A DNA stretch of 64,000 nucleotides from Bradyrhizobium sp. AZCC 1721 (GCF_036924715.1 NZ_JAZHSB010000001.1:3029001-3093000); one strand, 5' to 3'. Counted from the stretch's first letter, positions 52,041 through 61,719 are shown. The notes: generated by a model from the letters alone, not told the origin. A program made the numbers and translations.

Positions 52041-52508
52041 ATGGGCGCGTCAATTGCAGAACACGACCTCGATGACGACAGCGATTTCGCGGAATCGCAC
52101 GAGATCAACGTCACGCCGTTCATCGACGTCATTCTCGTCCTCCTGATCATCTTCATGGTCGCAGCCCCCTTGTCGACCGTCGACCTGCCGGTCGATTTGC
52201 CGACGTCGACCGCAACCCCGCAGAAGAAGCCGGACAAGCCGACTTATGTGAGCATCAAGCCGGACCTCTCGGTTGCGATCGGTGAGAACATGGTCAAGCG
52301 CGTCGACCTGGTGCGCTCGCTCGATGCGATGCCGGACAGCAGCAAGGAGCGCCACGTCTTCCTGCGCGCTGACCGCGCCGTGCCCTATGGCGAATTGATG
52401 GACGTGCTCGAAATCCTGCGCGCCGGCGGCTATTCCAAAATCAAGCTGGTGGCGCTCGAAGGCGTTCCCGAAGCAGCGGCGGCGCAAGCGGCGCCGGCAA
52501 AGCCTTGA
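52041..52508 (+). CDS. exbD: TonB-system protein ExbD
   Basis: A 155-residue protein with one membrane helix (VTPFIDVILVLLIIFMVAAP), whose Asp (in FIDVILVLLI) is the essential proton-carrying residue. A periplasmic domain follows. The stop of exbB is 3 bases before the start, and tonB overlaps its end by four bases, so the three are co-translated. Confidence 0.93.
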   Translation: MGASIAEHDLDDDSDFAESHEINVTPFIDVILVLLIIFMVAAPLSTVDLPVDLPTSTATPQKKPDKPTYVSIKPDLSVAIGENMVKRVDLVRSLDAMPDSSKERHVFLRADRAVPYGELMDVLEILRAGGYSKIKLVALEGVPEAAAAQAAPAKP

Positions 52509-53296
52509 CCGGCCTCGACGAGCAAAAGCCTTCGCGGCGGCTCTGGATTTCTGCCGCGGTGATTGCGCTCGCGCTCCACATTGGCGGCGCGGCGCTGGCG
52601 ATCGCGCATTTGCAGACCGAAGAAGCCGATGACGCCCTCGGCGCGTCGGCAATCGAGATCGGGCTCGAAATGGCCTCCGTTCACCGCGAGGTGACCGATC
52701 TGCCGCCGGGTCCGGATACCGATGCTTCCGCGGCGTCGCCGCAGCTCGCCGAGCAGAAGGCCGAGGTCAAGGAAACCGAGCTGCCGCAGGACAAGCCGAC
52801 GGAGCCTGAAGAGGCCGACCGGGTGGTGACGGAGAACGAGTCGAAGAAGCCGAAAGAGGACGATCCGAAGATCGCGGCGGTGCAGACGCAGGCGTCGACC
52901 GAGTCGGTTGCCTCCGAGGCGACCGCGACGCCGAGTTCAGAGGACATTCCGGAAGGGCAGCGTTCCATCGCACCGGTGATCGGCACCGGCGAGAGCGCAC
53001 GACGCGTGCGCGCGACCTGGCAAAAGGAGCTGGTCGCGCATCTCGACAAGCACAAGCGCTACCCGAAGGAACGGCAGCAAAAGTCCGCCGAGATCCAGAT
53101 TCGCTTCACGCTCGACCGCATGGGCCGCGTGCTCTCGACCGATATCGAGAAGGGGTCAGGCGATCCGGCCTTCGACGAGGCGGCGCTGGCAATGGTGCGC
53201 CGCTCGGATCCGGTGCCGATGCCGCCACCCATCATTGCCGACGAGGGCCTGACGTTCACGCTGCCGGTGATCTTCCGCGTCAAGAACAAGAGCTGA
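52505..53296 (+). CDS. tonB: Energy transducer TonB
   Basis: A 263-residue protein with an N-terminal membrane anchor (WISAAVIALALHIGGAALAI), containing the conserved His of the ExbD-contacting SxxxH motif, an acidic Pro/Glu/Lys-rich spacer (about 50-160), and the C-terminal TonB domain (YPKERQQKSAEIQIRFTLD, ending FTLPVIFRVKNK). It spans the periplasm and drives uptake of iron chelates or vitamins. The TTG start overlaps the exbD stop. No receptor gene is nearby. Confidence 0.9.
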   Translation: MTGLDEQKPSRRLWISAAVIALALHIGGAALAIAHLQTEEADDALGASAIEIGLEMASVHREVTDLPPGPDTDASAASPQLAEQKAEVKETELPQDKPTEPEEADRVVTENESKKPKEDDPKIAAVQTQASTESVASEATATPSSEDIPEGQRSIAPVIGTGESARRVRATWQKELVAHLDKHKRYPKERQQKSAEIQIRFTLDRMGRVLSTDIEKGSGDPAFDEAALAMVRRSDPVPMPPPIIADEGLTFTLPVIFRVKNKS

Positions 53297-53318
53297 CGTC
53301 TCGCATTCCTGCCATGCG

Positions 53319-54770
53319 TTAGATCGGATAGTGCTGCGGTCCGGTCTCGATCGTGATCCAGCGCAATTCGGTGAATTCGGCGATGCCGGCCTTGCCGCCG
53401 AAGCGGCCATAGCCCGACGCCTTGACGCCGCCGAATGGCATCTGCGCCTCGTCGTGAACGGTGGGCCCGTTGACGTGGCAGATGCCGGAATCGATGCGCT
53501 TGGCGACCTCGAACGCGCGCGCGATGTCGCGTCCGAATACCGCTGCCGATAGCCCGTATTCGGTGTCATTGGCGACGCGAACGGCTTCGTCCGCGCCGTT
53601 GACGCGCACGACGCAGACCACCGGGCCGAATGACTCCTCGCCGTAGATCCGCATCGACGAGTTGACGCCGTCGATCACGGTTGCCGACATCAGCGTGCCC
53701 TCGCTGCGCCCGCCTGCGACCACCTTGGCGCCTTTGCTGACGGCGTCGTTGATCAGGGCCTGAATGCGGGCCGCGGCATCGGTGCCGATCAGCGATCCCA
53801 GCGGCGCGTTCCCCTTGCGCGGATCGCCGGCGACGAGCGATCCGGCCTTCGCCGCGAGCTTCGTTACGAAGGCGTCGGCAATCTTCTCGTCGACGACGAG
53901 GCGCTCGGTCGACATGCAAATCTGGCCCTGGTTCATGAAGGCGCCGAACGCTGCGGCGGCTACGGCGGCGTCGATGTCGGCATCGTCGAGCACGATCATC
54001 GGCGCCTTGCCGCCGAGTTCGAGCAGGGCAGGCTTGAGGTACTTTGCCGCCACCTGCGCGATGATGCGGCCGACGCGCGTCGAGCCGGTAAAATTGACGC
54101 GCCGCACGGCTGGATGGCCGATCAGCATTTCGATCAGGGCAGGGGCATCTTCCGGCGCGTTGGTGATGACGTTGAGGACGCCCGGCGGCAGTCCGGCATC
54201 GCGCAGGCATTCGGCGATCAGCCGGTGGGTGCCCGGGCAGATTTCGGAGGCCTTCAGCACCACGGTGTTGCCGCAAGCGAGCGGCAGCGCGATGGCGCGA
54301 ACGCCGAGAATAACCGGCGCGTTCCACGGCGCCATGCTCAACACCACGCCGGCGGGCTGGCGCACGGCCATCGCGATACAGCCCGGCTTGTCGGAGGGGA
54401 TGACTTCGCCCGAAATCTGCGTGGTGATGGCCGCCGCTTCGCGCAGCATGCCGGCGGCCAAGTGAACATTGAAGCCGGCCCAGCCGGCTGTCGCGCCGGT
54501 CTCCGCCGCCATCAACTCGATGAACTGGGGTGCCTTCGATGCCAGAAGATCGGCAGCCTTCAACAGGATCGCGCGTCTCGCGTTCGGACCGGTAGCGGAC
54601 CATGCGGGGAAAGCGGCGGCCGCAGTGTCGGCCGCGCGCTTCGCATCCGCGATCTGGGCTGCCGCGGCGCGGCTTGCGAGATCGCCGGTGACCGGGTTGA
54701 GGCGATCGAACGTCGCGCCGTTCGATGCCGGGACATCCTTGCTCTCGAGCAGCAGCGAAATTTCATACAT
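53319..54770 (-). CDS. Aromatic aldehyde dehydrogenase (salicylaldehyde/vanillin type)
   Basis: A 483-residue NAD(P)-dependent aldehyde dehydrogenase. Catalytic Glu is in LELGGKAPMIV and catalytic Cys in NQGQICMSTERLVVDE; the cofactor motif NFTGSTRVG is intact. FNVHLAAGMLREAAAITTQI and the C-terminal VHDEAQMPFGGVKASGYGRFGG resemble, from memory, salicylaldehyde dehydrogenases (NahF/DoxF), so an aromatic aldehyde is likely. It lies 23 bases after livF at the end of the transporter operon, which ties the imported compound to the aldehyde. Confidence 0.87.
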   Translation of the reverse strand: MYEISLLLESKDVPASNGATFDRLNPVTGDLASRAAAAQIADAKRAADTAAAAFPAWSATGPNARRAILLKAADLLASKAPQFIELMAAETGATAGWAGFNVHLAAGMLREAAAITTQISGEVIPSDKPGCIAMAVRQPAGVVLSMAPWNAPVILGVRAIALPLACGNTVVLKASEICPGTHRLIAECLRDAGLPPGVLNVITNAPEDAPALIEMLIGHPAVRRVNFTGSTRVGRIIAQVAAKYLKPALLELGGKAPMIVLDDADIDAAVAAAAFGAFMNQGQICMSTERLVVDEKIADAFVTKLAAKAGSLVAGDPRKGNAPLGSLIGTDAAARIQALINDAVSKGAKVVAGGRSEGTLMSATVIDGVNSSMRIYGEESFGPVVCVVRVNGADEAVRVANDTEYGLSAAVFGRDIARAFEVAKRIDSGICHVNGPTVHDEAQMPFGGVKASGYGRFGGKAGIAEFTELRWITIETGPQHYPI

Positions 54771-54793
54771 GGCTTTCTCTCCTCACGCGTGCG

Positions 54794-55528
54794 TTACGAT
54801 GATGATGCGGTGGCCGGCGGTACGCCGCCGAGATAGGCGCGCTGGACGGCGGGATCGGCTTTCAACTGGTCGGCAGTGCCGTGTCCAACGATGACGCCGT
54901 TCTCGAGCACATAACCGCGATCGGCGATCCGCAGGCTCTCCTGCGCGTTCTGTTCGACGAGCAAAAGCCCGACACCGGCCTCGCGCACCCGCAGCAAGGT
55001 GGCGAACAACTCCTGCACCATCGCGGGCGAGAGCCCGAGCGACGGCTCGTCCAGCAGCAGGATATCCGGATTGGACATCAGCGCGCGGCCGATGGCGAGC
55101 ATCTGCTGTTCGCCGCCGCTCATGGTGCGCGCGATCTGGGCGGCGCGTTCGCGCAGGCGCGGAAACAGCGCAAGCACTTGCTCGCGCCGCGCCGCTTCGC
55201 CCTCGCGGGCGCGCTTCGGGTTGGCGCCGAGCAGAAGATTTTCCTTCACCGTGAGGTCGCCAAAGATGCCGCGGCCTTCCGGCACCAGCGCCAGCCCGCT
55301 TTCGACGATGTCGTGGGCGGCAAGCGCGGAGATGTCGCGGCCGCCGAGGCTCACCTGCTTGCCGGGAAGCGTACGCACGACGCCCGCGATGGCTTTCAGG
55401 AGCGAAGTCTTGCCGGCGCCATTGGCGCCCAGGATCGTTACGATCTCACGGTGGCCGACGCTGAGGGCGACGCCGTCGAGCGCCCGATGCAGGCCATAAG
55501 CGAGGCTGAGATTTTTGACCTCAAGCAT
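54794..55528 (-). CDS. livF: ABC transporter ATPase, LivF type
   Basis: A 244-residue ABC ATPase with Walker A GANGAGKTS, signature MSGGEQQML, Walker B ILLLDEPSLGL and the LivF-type H-loop region GVGLLLVEQNA. It energises the branched-chain-type importer. It overlaps livG by 8 bases. Given the dehydrogenase downstream, the substrate is likely an aromatic compound rather than an amino acid; inference. Confidence 0.9.
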   Translation of the reverse strand: MLEVKNLSLAYGLHRALDGVALSVGHREIVTILGANGAGKTSLLKAIAGVVRTLPGKQVSLGGRDISALAAHDIVESGLALVPEGRGIFGDLTVKENLLLGANPKRAREGEAARREQVLALFPRLRERAAQIARTMSGGEQQMLAIGRALMSNPDILLLDEPSLGLSPAMVQELFATLLRVREAGVGLLLVEQNAQESLRIADRGYVLENGVIVGHGTADQLKADPAVQRAYLGGVPPATASSS

Positions 55529-56270
55529 CGGCGGCTACCCCGCCAAGATAGGCCTTCACAACGGCCGCATCGCTCAGCACGTCCACGGTGGCGCCTTCGG
55601 CGATCTTGCGTCCGCTGCTCATGACGATGCAGCGGTCGCACAGGGCGCGAACCGCGCTCATCACATGCTCGACCAGCACAATGGTGATTCCGTCAGCCCG
55701 CAATGATCGGATCAGGTCGATGCCGATCGCAAGCTCGGATGGATTAAGGCCGGCGAGCCACTCGTCGAGCAGCAATAGCCGCGGCTTTGCCGCGAGGGCG
55801 CGTGCGAGTTCCAGGCGCTTGCGGTCGATATAGGTGAGGTCCGCCGCGGGCCGCCGGTCGTGCCCGGCAAGACCGACGCGATCAAGCAGCGCGTCGATCC
55901 GCAGTTCTGCCTCGGAGGTGGGCAGATGCGGTCTCGGGAACGCCAATCCTGCCTTGATGTTCTCGCGGCAATCCATGCCGTCGAGCACGCGGACGAGCTG
56001 GAATGTCCGCGCCAATCCGAGCCGCGCGATCCGGTACGACGCAAGGCCCGCGATGTTCTGGCCCATCAGGCGGATGGTGCCGGCATCGGGGCGCAGCACG
56101 CCCGAGATCAGATTGAGCGCCGTGGTCTTGCCCGACCCGTTGGGGCCGAGCAGGCCCATGATTTCGCCTTGGGCGACCGTAAAGTCGAGATCGTTGACCG
56201 CGACGAGCCCGCCGAACGCGCGCCGCAACCCACTGATCGTCAGCACGGGTGTTCCGCTGCCCTGGCTCAT
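55521..56270 (-). CDS. livG: ABC transporter ATPase, LivG type
   Basis: A 249-residue ABC ATPase with Walker A GPNGSGKTT, a signature region (LTYIDRKRLELARAL, in place of LSGGQ, as in some LivG), Walker B RLLLLDEWLAGLNP and H-loop IVLVEHVMSAV. The signature Ser-Gly-Gly is replaced by Tyr-Ile-Asp, as in other LivG proteins of this group. Note Trp rather than Pro after the catalytic Glu (LLDEWLAG). The ATG at 56270 overlaps the livM stop. Confidence 0.88.
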   Translation of the reverse strand: MSQGSGTPVLTISGLRRAFGGLVAVNDLDFTVAQGEIMGLLGPNGSGKTTALNLISGVLRPDAGTIRLMGQNIAGLASYRIARLGLARTFQLVRVLDGMDCRENIKAGLAFPRPHLPTSEAELRIDALLDRVGLAGHDRRPAADLTYIDRKRLELARALAAKPRLLLLDEWLAGLNPSELAIGIDLIRSLRADGITIVLVEHVMSAVRALCDRCIVMSSGRKIAEGATVDVLSDAAVVKAYLGGVAADA

Positions 56271-57213
56271 GCGGTCGCCCGTTGCCTGGCTTTGCCGCCC
56301 GCCGTCGTCGACAGCTTCTCGAACAATCCCGCGACGCCCCTCGGCAGCATGTAGACGATCAGCAGGAAGATGCAGCCGAGGATGATGGTGAACGTGTTCG
56401 GAAAGCGCGCACTCAGCAGTTCGAACAGTAGCGTCAGCGGCACGGCGCCGAGTACCGGCCCCCACAGCCGGTGCGCGCCGCCGAGCAGCGCCATGATCAC
56501 AGCACCTGAAACGAGATCATCGAATTGAAGGCGATCGACGGCTCGATATAGGTCCAGCGCGGCGCCATGATCGCGCCGACCAGTGTCATGACCGTGGCGC
56601 TGATCGTGAACAGGGCGACCTTGGCAAAAGTAGTATTGATCCCGCAATGTTCTGCGACGGTCTCGTCTTCGCCGATCACCCGCAGCGCAAAGCCGAGGCG
56701 CGAGCGCGCGATCAGCCAGCCCAGCAGGAATACCGCGGCGGTCAGCGCCAGCAATTGCCAGTAAATGTCGGCTTGGGTGATATTGACGAAGACATAGCGC
56801 CCGAGCACGCGCGACTTGTTGACCTCGAACCAGACCACGAGTTGGCGGATCAGTTCGGTCAGTCCAAAGGTGAAGATGACGAAGTAGACGCCACTCAAGC
56901 GCAGCGTCGAGAGCCCGACGATGCCAGCCACAATGGCGCCGAGCGCCGCTGCGGTCAGCAGCACGAGCGGCCATGGCAAGATCTCGCCGAGCACGGCAAC
57001 GGTATAGGCGCCGACACCAAAGAAGGCGGTCGTTGCCAATGAGACGTAGCGGGTGGGCCCAGAGAACATGCCCCACGCCGTCGCCAGCACGGTGTATTGC
57101 AAAAGGCTGATGGCGAGCGCGAGGTAGTAGGCGTTGCCGAGGCGCGGAACGAGCGCCAGCAGCGCAAGCGCTGCGAGCGCTGTGGCACCGAAGCCGGCGA
57201 TACGCGCGCTCAT
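56267..57213 (-). pseudogene. livM: ABC permease, LivM type, frameshifted
   Basis: From the ATG at 57213 the frame gives a LivM permease with helices and the motif SRLGFALRVIGEDETVAEHCG. It stops at 56497 after SMISFQVL. One frame over, the remaining conserved part IMALLGGAHRLWGPVLGAVP runs to 56267 and ends with the usual PRGVAGLFEK. One base is lost near 56500 (GG to G in the complement would restore it). The rest is so well kept that a sequencing error is likely. LivM forms the channel with LivH; start overlaps the livH stop. Confidence 0.8.
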
Positions 57214-58079
57214 CGTGTCGCCCTGCCAAACAGACCGGCCGGCTTCACCAGCAGCACGGCGAGAAACAGCGCGAAATTGACTGCAAGCGTGAGCCCGGGA
57301 TCGATATAGGAGGCAACCAGCGCCTCGCTGAGACCAAGCGCCAGGCCTGCGACCAGGCAGCCCAGCATGTTGCCGACGCCGCCCATCACGACCACGATCA
57401 AGGCCTTCATCGTGAAGACGACGCCGGATGACGCGCTGAAGGTAAGAAAGGTGCTGACCAGCACGCCGGCGGCGGCGACCAGCGCGCCACCCAATGCAAA
57501 TGTCAGGGCGGAGGCCTGCGGCACATTGATGGCGACAAGCTGGGCGGCGAAAGGATCGACGGCTACGGCGCGTACCGCCGTGCCGGCGCGTGTCCGCGTC
57601 AGCGCGGCATACAGCGCCAGACCGAGCAGGATGGTGATGCCGAGCGCGGCGAGGCGGTTGGCTGCGACCGTCTCACCGAGAAACTGCACCGGGAAGGCCA
57701 GGAACGAATAGCTGTAGTAGGCGCCGCCGAACAGGGCGAGCATCAAGCCCTGAATGACGAAGGTGAGGCCAAAGGTTGCGAGAATGCTGTCGACCTCGAG
57801 CGCGTCTCGGTTGGGCGCGCGTCGCACCAACGGCGTCAGCAGCAATTTGTAGATTGCAAAGTTCAGCACGAAGGCGAGGGGAACGACCAGCGCCAGTCCG
57901 ACAAACGGACTGATCGCCCAGCCCGTGAACAGCCAGTGCGATGCAAAGGCGGCGGCGATCAGGAACTCGCCGTAGGAGAGGTTCATGATGCGCGCAACGC
58001 CGTACTGGAGCGTGAGCCCCATGGCGATGAGCGCATACATGCCGCCCAGCATCAGGCCGGTCAGAATGGCGTTGGTCAT
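57210..58079 (-). CDS. livH: ABC permease, LivH type
   Basis: A 289-residue inner-membrane permease with about eight helices. The LivH motifs MYALIAMGLTLQYGVARIMNLSYGE and the EAA-like loop GTAVRAVAVDPFAAQLVAIN are visible, along with VVVMGGVGNMLGCLVAGLALG. It begins 30 bases after the binding-protein gene and overlaps livM. Forms the channel with LivM. Confidence 0.92.
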   Translation of the reverse strand: MTNAILTGLMLGGMYALIAMGLTLQYGVARIMNLSYGEFLIAAAFASHWLFTGWAISPFVGLALVVPLAFVLNFAIYKLLLTPLVRRAPNRDALEVDSILATFGLTFVIQGLMLALFGGAYYSYSFLAFPVQFLGETVAANRLAALGITILLGLALYAALTRTRAGTAVRAVAVDPFAAQLVAINVPQASALTFALGGALVAAAGVLVSTFLTFSASSGVVFTMKALIVVVMGGVGNMLGCLVAGLALGLSEALVASYIDPGLTLAVNFALFLAVLLVKPAGLFGRATR

Positions 58080-58109
58080 TGGCGTGCTGGCCGCGTCTCT
58101 ATCTTGACG

Positions 58110-59336
58110 TTACGGCGCCACCCACGCCGGCTTCGGAACGATCGCGGCGCGCGCGCCTTCGTTCTTCGCCGGTGCGATGCCATAGAACTCGCCGCCCTGC
58201 CACTGGCCGACCCACCAGTAACGGGTCGGCATGTTGTTCTCGAGCTTGACCTTGCCGATCACGGTGTCGAACGTGCCGGTCTGCAGATCCTTGATCACGG
58301 CGGCGCGGTCGATCTTGCCGACGCGCTCGATCGCCTGCTGCAGCATCTGCAGGCTGGCATAAGTGACTGCACTCGCCCAGCGGTCCGGCTCCGCCCCGTT
58401 GGCGGCGGCGGCCTTGTGGCGGGCGAGATAGTCCTTGATCGCCGGACTGTCGCCGCTCCAGCCGCCGATGCCCATCACGCCTTCGGTGTTCTTGCCGAAT
58501 TTTTGCTTGTAGAGCGGGAAGGCGGTGCCGACGCCGGTATAGAAGACCTTCGGATTGAGGCCTGCGATGCGCGATTGCTCGGTCAGCGCCAACGTATCCG
58601 GAGGATAGCTGAAGGCAATGAAGACATCCGGGTTGAGCGCCTTGATCTCGTTCACGATCGGCGCCAGATCCTGCGTGCCGATCGGATAGCTCTTGTCGTA
58701 AGCGAGCTTGAACTTCGCGTTGGTGAGTGCCGGCCGCGCCGCCGACGACAGATCGATCCCGAAGCCGTCGGCAATGCTGACCATTGCCACGGTGTCACCG
58801 ATCCTCTTTTCGTCGCGCAACTTGTTCAGCAATTCGACCAGCGATCTTGCGGCGTCCGCGCTGGTGCCGAGCAGCCAGAAACTGTTGGGCCAGCGCTTGG
58901 CGAGTTCGGGGGCGCGGTCGGTCACGGCTGTGGCGGCGAGGTGCGGATAGCCTTCGCGATTGAGCGTCGGACCAACCGCCAGATTGAGGCCGGTGCCCCA
59001 TGGCGGCAGGATGAAATCGACCTTGTCCTGGTTGATCAGCCTCTCGAGCGCGCGCACCGCCTCTTCGGCGTTGGAGCGGTCGTCATATTGCACGACCTCG
59101 ATCGGGACCCGCTTGTCGCCGAGCTTGATGCCGCCGGCGGCATTCACCTCCTTCACCCACAATTCGTAGTTGGGGATGGTGGTGACCGCAGCGCCTCCGG
59201 TGTTAGGGCCGGTGCGCGAAATCGCGTAGCCGATCTTGATCGAGGTTTGCGCCTCGGCGATGGCGGTCAGACCGAGCGTAGCGGCGCAGGTGGCGGCCGC
59301 CAGCAGGGCGGTGCGCCGCGTCAGGAATGTCATCAT
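58110..59336 (-). CDS. ABC transporter substrate-binding protein, LivK type
   Basis: A 408-residue periplasmic protein: leader with Arg pair and hydrophobic core (RRTALLAAATCAATLGLTAIAEA), then IKIGYAISRTGPNTGGAAVT and the type I binding-protein fold (Peripla_BP_6). First gene of the transporter operon; GGGAGGA precedes the two adjacent ATGs at 59331-59336. Earlier in-frame starts are not supported. Divergent from an AraC regulator. The ligand is probably aromatic, given the dehydrogenase in the operon. Confidence 0.88.
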   Translation of the reverse strand: MMTFLTRRTALLAAATCAATLGLTAIAEAQTSIKIGYAISRTGPNTGGAAVTTIPNYELWVKEVNAAGGIKLGDKRVPIEVVQYDDRSNAEEAVRALERLINQDKVDFILPPWGTGLNLAVGPTLNREGYPHLAATAVTDRAPELAKRWPNSFWLLGTSADAARSLVELLNKLRDEKRIGDTVAMVSIADGFGIDLSSAARPALTNAKFKLAYDKSYPIGTQDLAPIVNEIKALNPDVFIAFSYPPDTLALTEQSRIAGLNPKVFYTGVGTAFPLYKQKFGKNTEGVMGIGGWSGDSPAIKDYLARHKAAAANGAEPDRWASAVTYASLQMLQQAIERVGKIDRAAVIKDLQTGTFDTVIGKVKLENNMPTRYWWVGQWQGGEFYGIAPAKNEGARAAIVPKPAWVAP

Positions 59337-59521
59337 CTTGTCCTCCCAGGGTGCGTCGACCGGCGCCATTGAACTGGCGCTCATGATCGCCCTGACGTTA
59401 GGGGAGGTTGCCGGAAGCTTGGAATTGGACGAAACCGGGGAAAGATTGTACTTTTCTGGCAAACCTTCCGCTTCACTGGCGGCGGATTGTCTCAGGAGCG
59501 AATTACTTAAGAGATTTGGGC

Positions 59522-60433
59522 ATGTCGGCATCACCAGGGCTGAACGGACTGCCGGTCGGCGTCGCACTGGCGGTACGTGCGGAGGCTTTTTCGGCCGCCC
59601 TGGCGGCTCGATCGTGGGTCATCCGCCAGAAGGCGGAGCGCCGGGCGCATCTATTGTTGCTGCAATCGGACCGCGGCCGGGCTTCATGGCACGGCACTGG
59701 AGTTGCGCTCGAAGCGCCGGCGCTGCTCTGGCTGCCGGGCAGCACCGATGCAACGCTGCACGTTGGTCCCGGCGCGCGTGGCTTCCTGTTGTCGGTGGAC
59801 GATGCCTTCCTGATCAAGATTATCGCGGGCAGCGCCGAGGCGTTGCATCTGCGCAGAACCACTGAGCGCGCTGCGCTGGTTGCCGGCGAGACGCTTTCTC
59901 CACATATCGACACGATCGCCGAATCCTGCCGCGCGATCGCGGCGGAGTTGCGCGCGCCCGGCTTTGGCGGCGCGACGCTGATCGCCTCACATCTGCTGTT
60001 ACTGTGTCTGCAATTCTGCCGGCTCAGCGCCTCGCATGATGAGCGTCACGAGGTTGCAGCGCGTGGCGGTGGTCCGGCGCTGGTCGGCAATTTCCTGCAA
60101 ATGGTCGAACTGCATTACCGCGACGGCTGGCCGGTGGCGCGCTATGCGGACGCGCTCGGCGTCACGTCCGACAAGCTGCACGCCCATTGCCAGCGGGAGA
60201 AAAATTGCGGCCCGCGCGCGATCATCCACGAGCGCCTGGTCCGCGAAGCCTGCACGCGTCTGCAGCAGCTCGATCTTCCGGTCGAGCAGATCGGATATGG
60301 CCTGGGTTTCCGCGATCCCGCTTATTTCAATCGCTTCTTCCGCAAGTATTGCGGCGCATCACCGGGCAGCTATCGTCGGCAGATACGACTGGAGCACGCA
60401 CGCAGCGGTCCGTCCTACGCGGCGTGGCCGTGA
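59522..60433 (+). CDS. AraC-family transcriptional activator
   Basis: A 303-residue AraC protein. The N-terminal sensor domain is followed by two helix-turn-helix motifs (ARYADALGVTSDKLHAHCQR and VEQIGYGLGFRDPAYFNRFF) ending FRKYCGASPGSYRRQ. It is divergent from the Liv operon with aldehyde dehydrogenase and probably activates it on sensing the imported compound. Start at 59522; an upstream extension of 38 codons lacks a ribosome site and reaches into the shared promoter region. Confidence 0.88.
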   Translation: MSASPGLNGLPVGVALAVRAEAFSAALAARSWVIRQKAERRAHLLLLQSDRGRASWHGTGVALEAPALLWLPGSTDATLHVGPGARGFLLSVDDAFLIKIIAGSAEALHLRRTTERAALVAGETLSPHIDTIAESCRAIAAELRAPGFGGATLIASHLLLLCLQFCRLSASHDERHEVAARGGGPALVGNFLQMVELHYRDGWPVARYADALGVTSDKLHAHCQREKNCGPRAIIHERLVREACTRLQQLDLPVEQIGYGLGFRDPAYFNRFFRKYCGASPGSYRRQIRLEHARSGPSYAAWP

Positions 60434-60528
60434 AGGCCGCGCCCTCTTTCCGAGCGGGAGAGGGTGGATTCGGCACCATGGTCGCCGCATCGATCCAGCG
60501 GGGCCGACGCAATCATTTTGTTCGAAGC

Positions 60529-60966
60529 TCAGCGCCAGAAGTAGCGGATGCTGACGTAGACGATGGCGAGGCAGATGAAAATCAGGGCCACCGGTAGCCG
60601 CGGCTTTGCCGCTTGGCCGGATGCGACCTGTTGTTTTGGCCGTGGGGCCGGACGGCGGAAGGCGGTGACGTTGCCGCTGTCAGTGGCCGGCTCGCTCGCG
60701 CGCGAAGGAATCTCGGGTGGCGTTCCGGAGCCGCCCATCTCCGCATAGTAGCTCTTGTACATGAGCTGGATGGTGGCCTCGGAAGCGTCCGCCTCGGTCA
60801 TCCTCGCAAGGAGCAACTGCCTGTAGCCTTCAAGAAAGTTTTGCGCCTCGGCGGGCAGGGCGGTGAAGCCGTTGAGCTTGGCCAGCATTTTCCAGGTTGC
60901 AAAATCTGCCCTCGCGCGGGTATCGGCGCGTCGTGCGATCAACATATCGGCAGCTTTGGTCGCCAT
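60529..60966 (-). CDS. Hypothetical protein with C-terminal membrane anchor
   Basis: A 145-residue protein: about 60 helical charged residues (MLIARRADTRARADFATWKML), a Pro/Ser-rich segment, then a C-terminal membrane helix (LPVALIFICLAIVYVSIRYFW). A tail-anchored plan, cytoplasmic domain inside. No family is recognised. Its start is followed, on the same strand, by no close partner; the site-2 protease gene lies 45 bases upstream and may be in the same transcript. Confidence 0.65.
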   Translation of the reverse strand: MATKAADMLIARRADTRARADFATWKMLAKLNGFTALPAEAQNFLEGYRQLLLARMTEADASEATIQLMYKSYYAEMGGSGTPPEIPSRASEPATDSGNVTAFRRPAPRPKQQVASGQAAKPRLPVALIFICLAIVYVSIRYFWR

Positions 60967-61011
60967 GGTCCGGGTCGGTTCTTCCCTTGTGGGTTCGTTT
61001 CTATTTGAAGC

Positions 61012-61692
61012 TTAAGCGTTGCCGGTGATGAAGAGAAGCGCGCTGATCACATAACCGGTCAGTGTCCGCAGTATCGCCGAAATAACATCAAGATTTAGGC
61101 CGAGCTGCGCGCCGATGATGGGAAGCAGGATCAGAAGGCCGATCAAAATCAGCATCCCATACGGTTCCAGCCGCGACAGCGGGTAAGCCAGCACCCGCGG
61201 CAAGAGTCCGACGGCGACCCGGCCACCGTCCAGCGGCGGGATCGGCATCATGTTGAAAATCGCCAGCACGATATTGATCAGGAAGGCGTTTTTGAGGTTG
61301 TCCGCCGTCCATTTGGCAGCTTCCGCCGGCACTAGAGGCAGGGCGTGGAAGGCCAAAGCCGTGACAAGCGCCAAGGCGATGTTGGTGGCGGGGCCGGCCA
61401 GCGCCACCCAGACCATGTCGAGCCGGGGATGGTTCAGGTTCCGGAAATTCACCGGGACCGGCTTGGCATAGCCAAACAGGAACGGCGAATGCGATAGCAG
61501 CAGAACGCCGGGGAGTATGACGGTCCCGAAGGGATCGATATGCTTGAAGGGGTTGAAGCTGACCCGGCCGAGCTCCCAAGCGGTCTTGTCCCCGAGCCGG
61601 TATGCCACGAAGGCGTGAGCGGCCTCGTGGAAGGTGATTGCGATCAGGAGCGGGAGAATCCAGACCGAAATGCCGTAGAGTGAGATGTTCAA
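61012..61692 (-). CDS. Site-2 protease, M50B family
   Basis: A 226-residue membrane metalloprotease. HEAAH (TFHEAAHAF) binds zinc near the N-terminus; the second ligand set is NMMPIPPLDGGRV. Six or so helices. Such short M50B proteins cleave membrane-bound substrates such as anti-sigma factors, though most of this compact type have no known target. TTG at 61692 is used as start (GAGG 8 bases upstream); a longer frame runs through repeat C. Confidence 0.85.
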   Translation of the reverse strand: MNISLYGISVWILPLLIAITFHEAAHAFVAYRLGDKTAWELGRVSFNPFKHIDPFGTVILPGVLLLSHSPFLFGYAKPVPVNFRNLNHPRLDMVWVALAGPATNIALALVTALAFHALPLVPAEAAKWTADNLKNAFLINIVLAIFNMMPIPPLDGGRVAVGLLPRVLAYPLSRLEPYGMLILIGLLILLPIIGAQLGLNLDVISAILRTLTGYVISALLFITGNA

Positions 61693-61719
61693 TCGATCTG
61701 CCTCGCTTTGCGTGGCATC

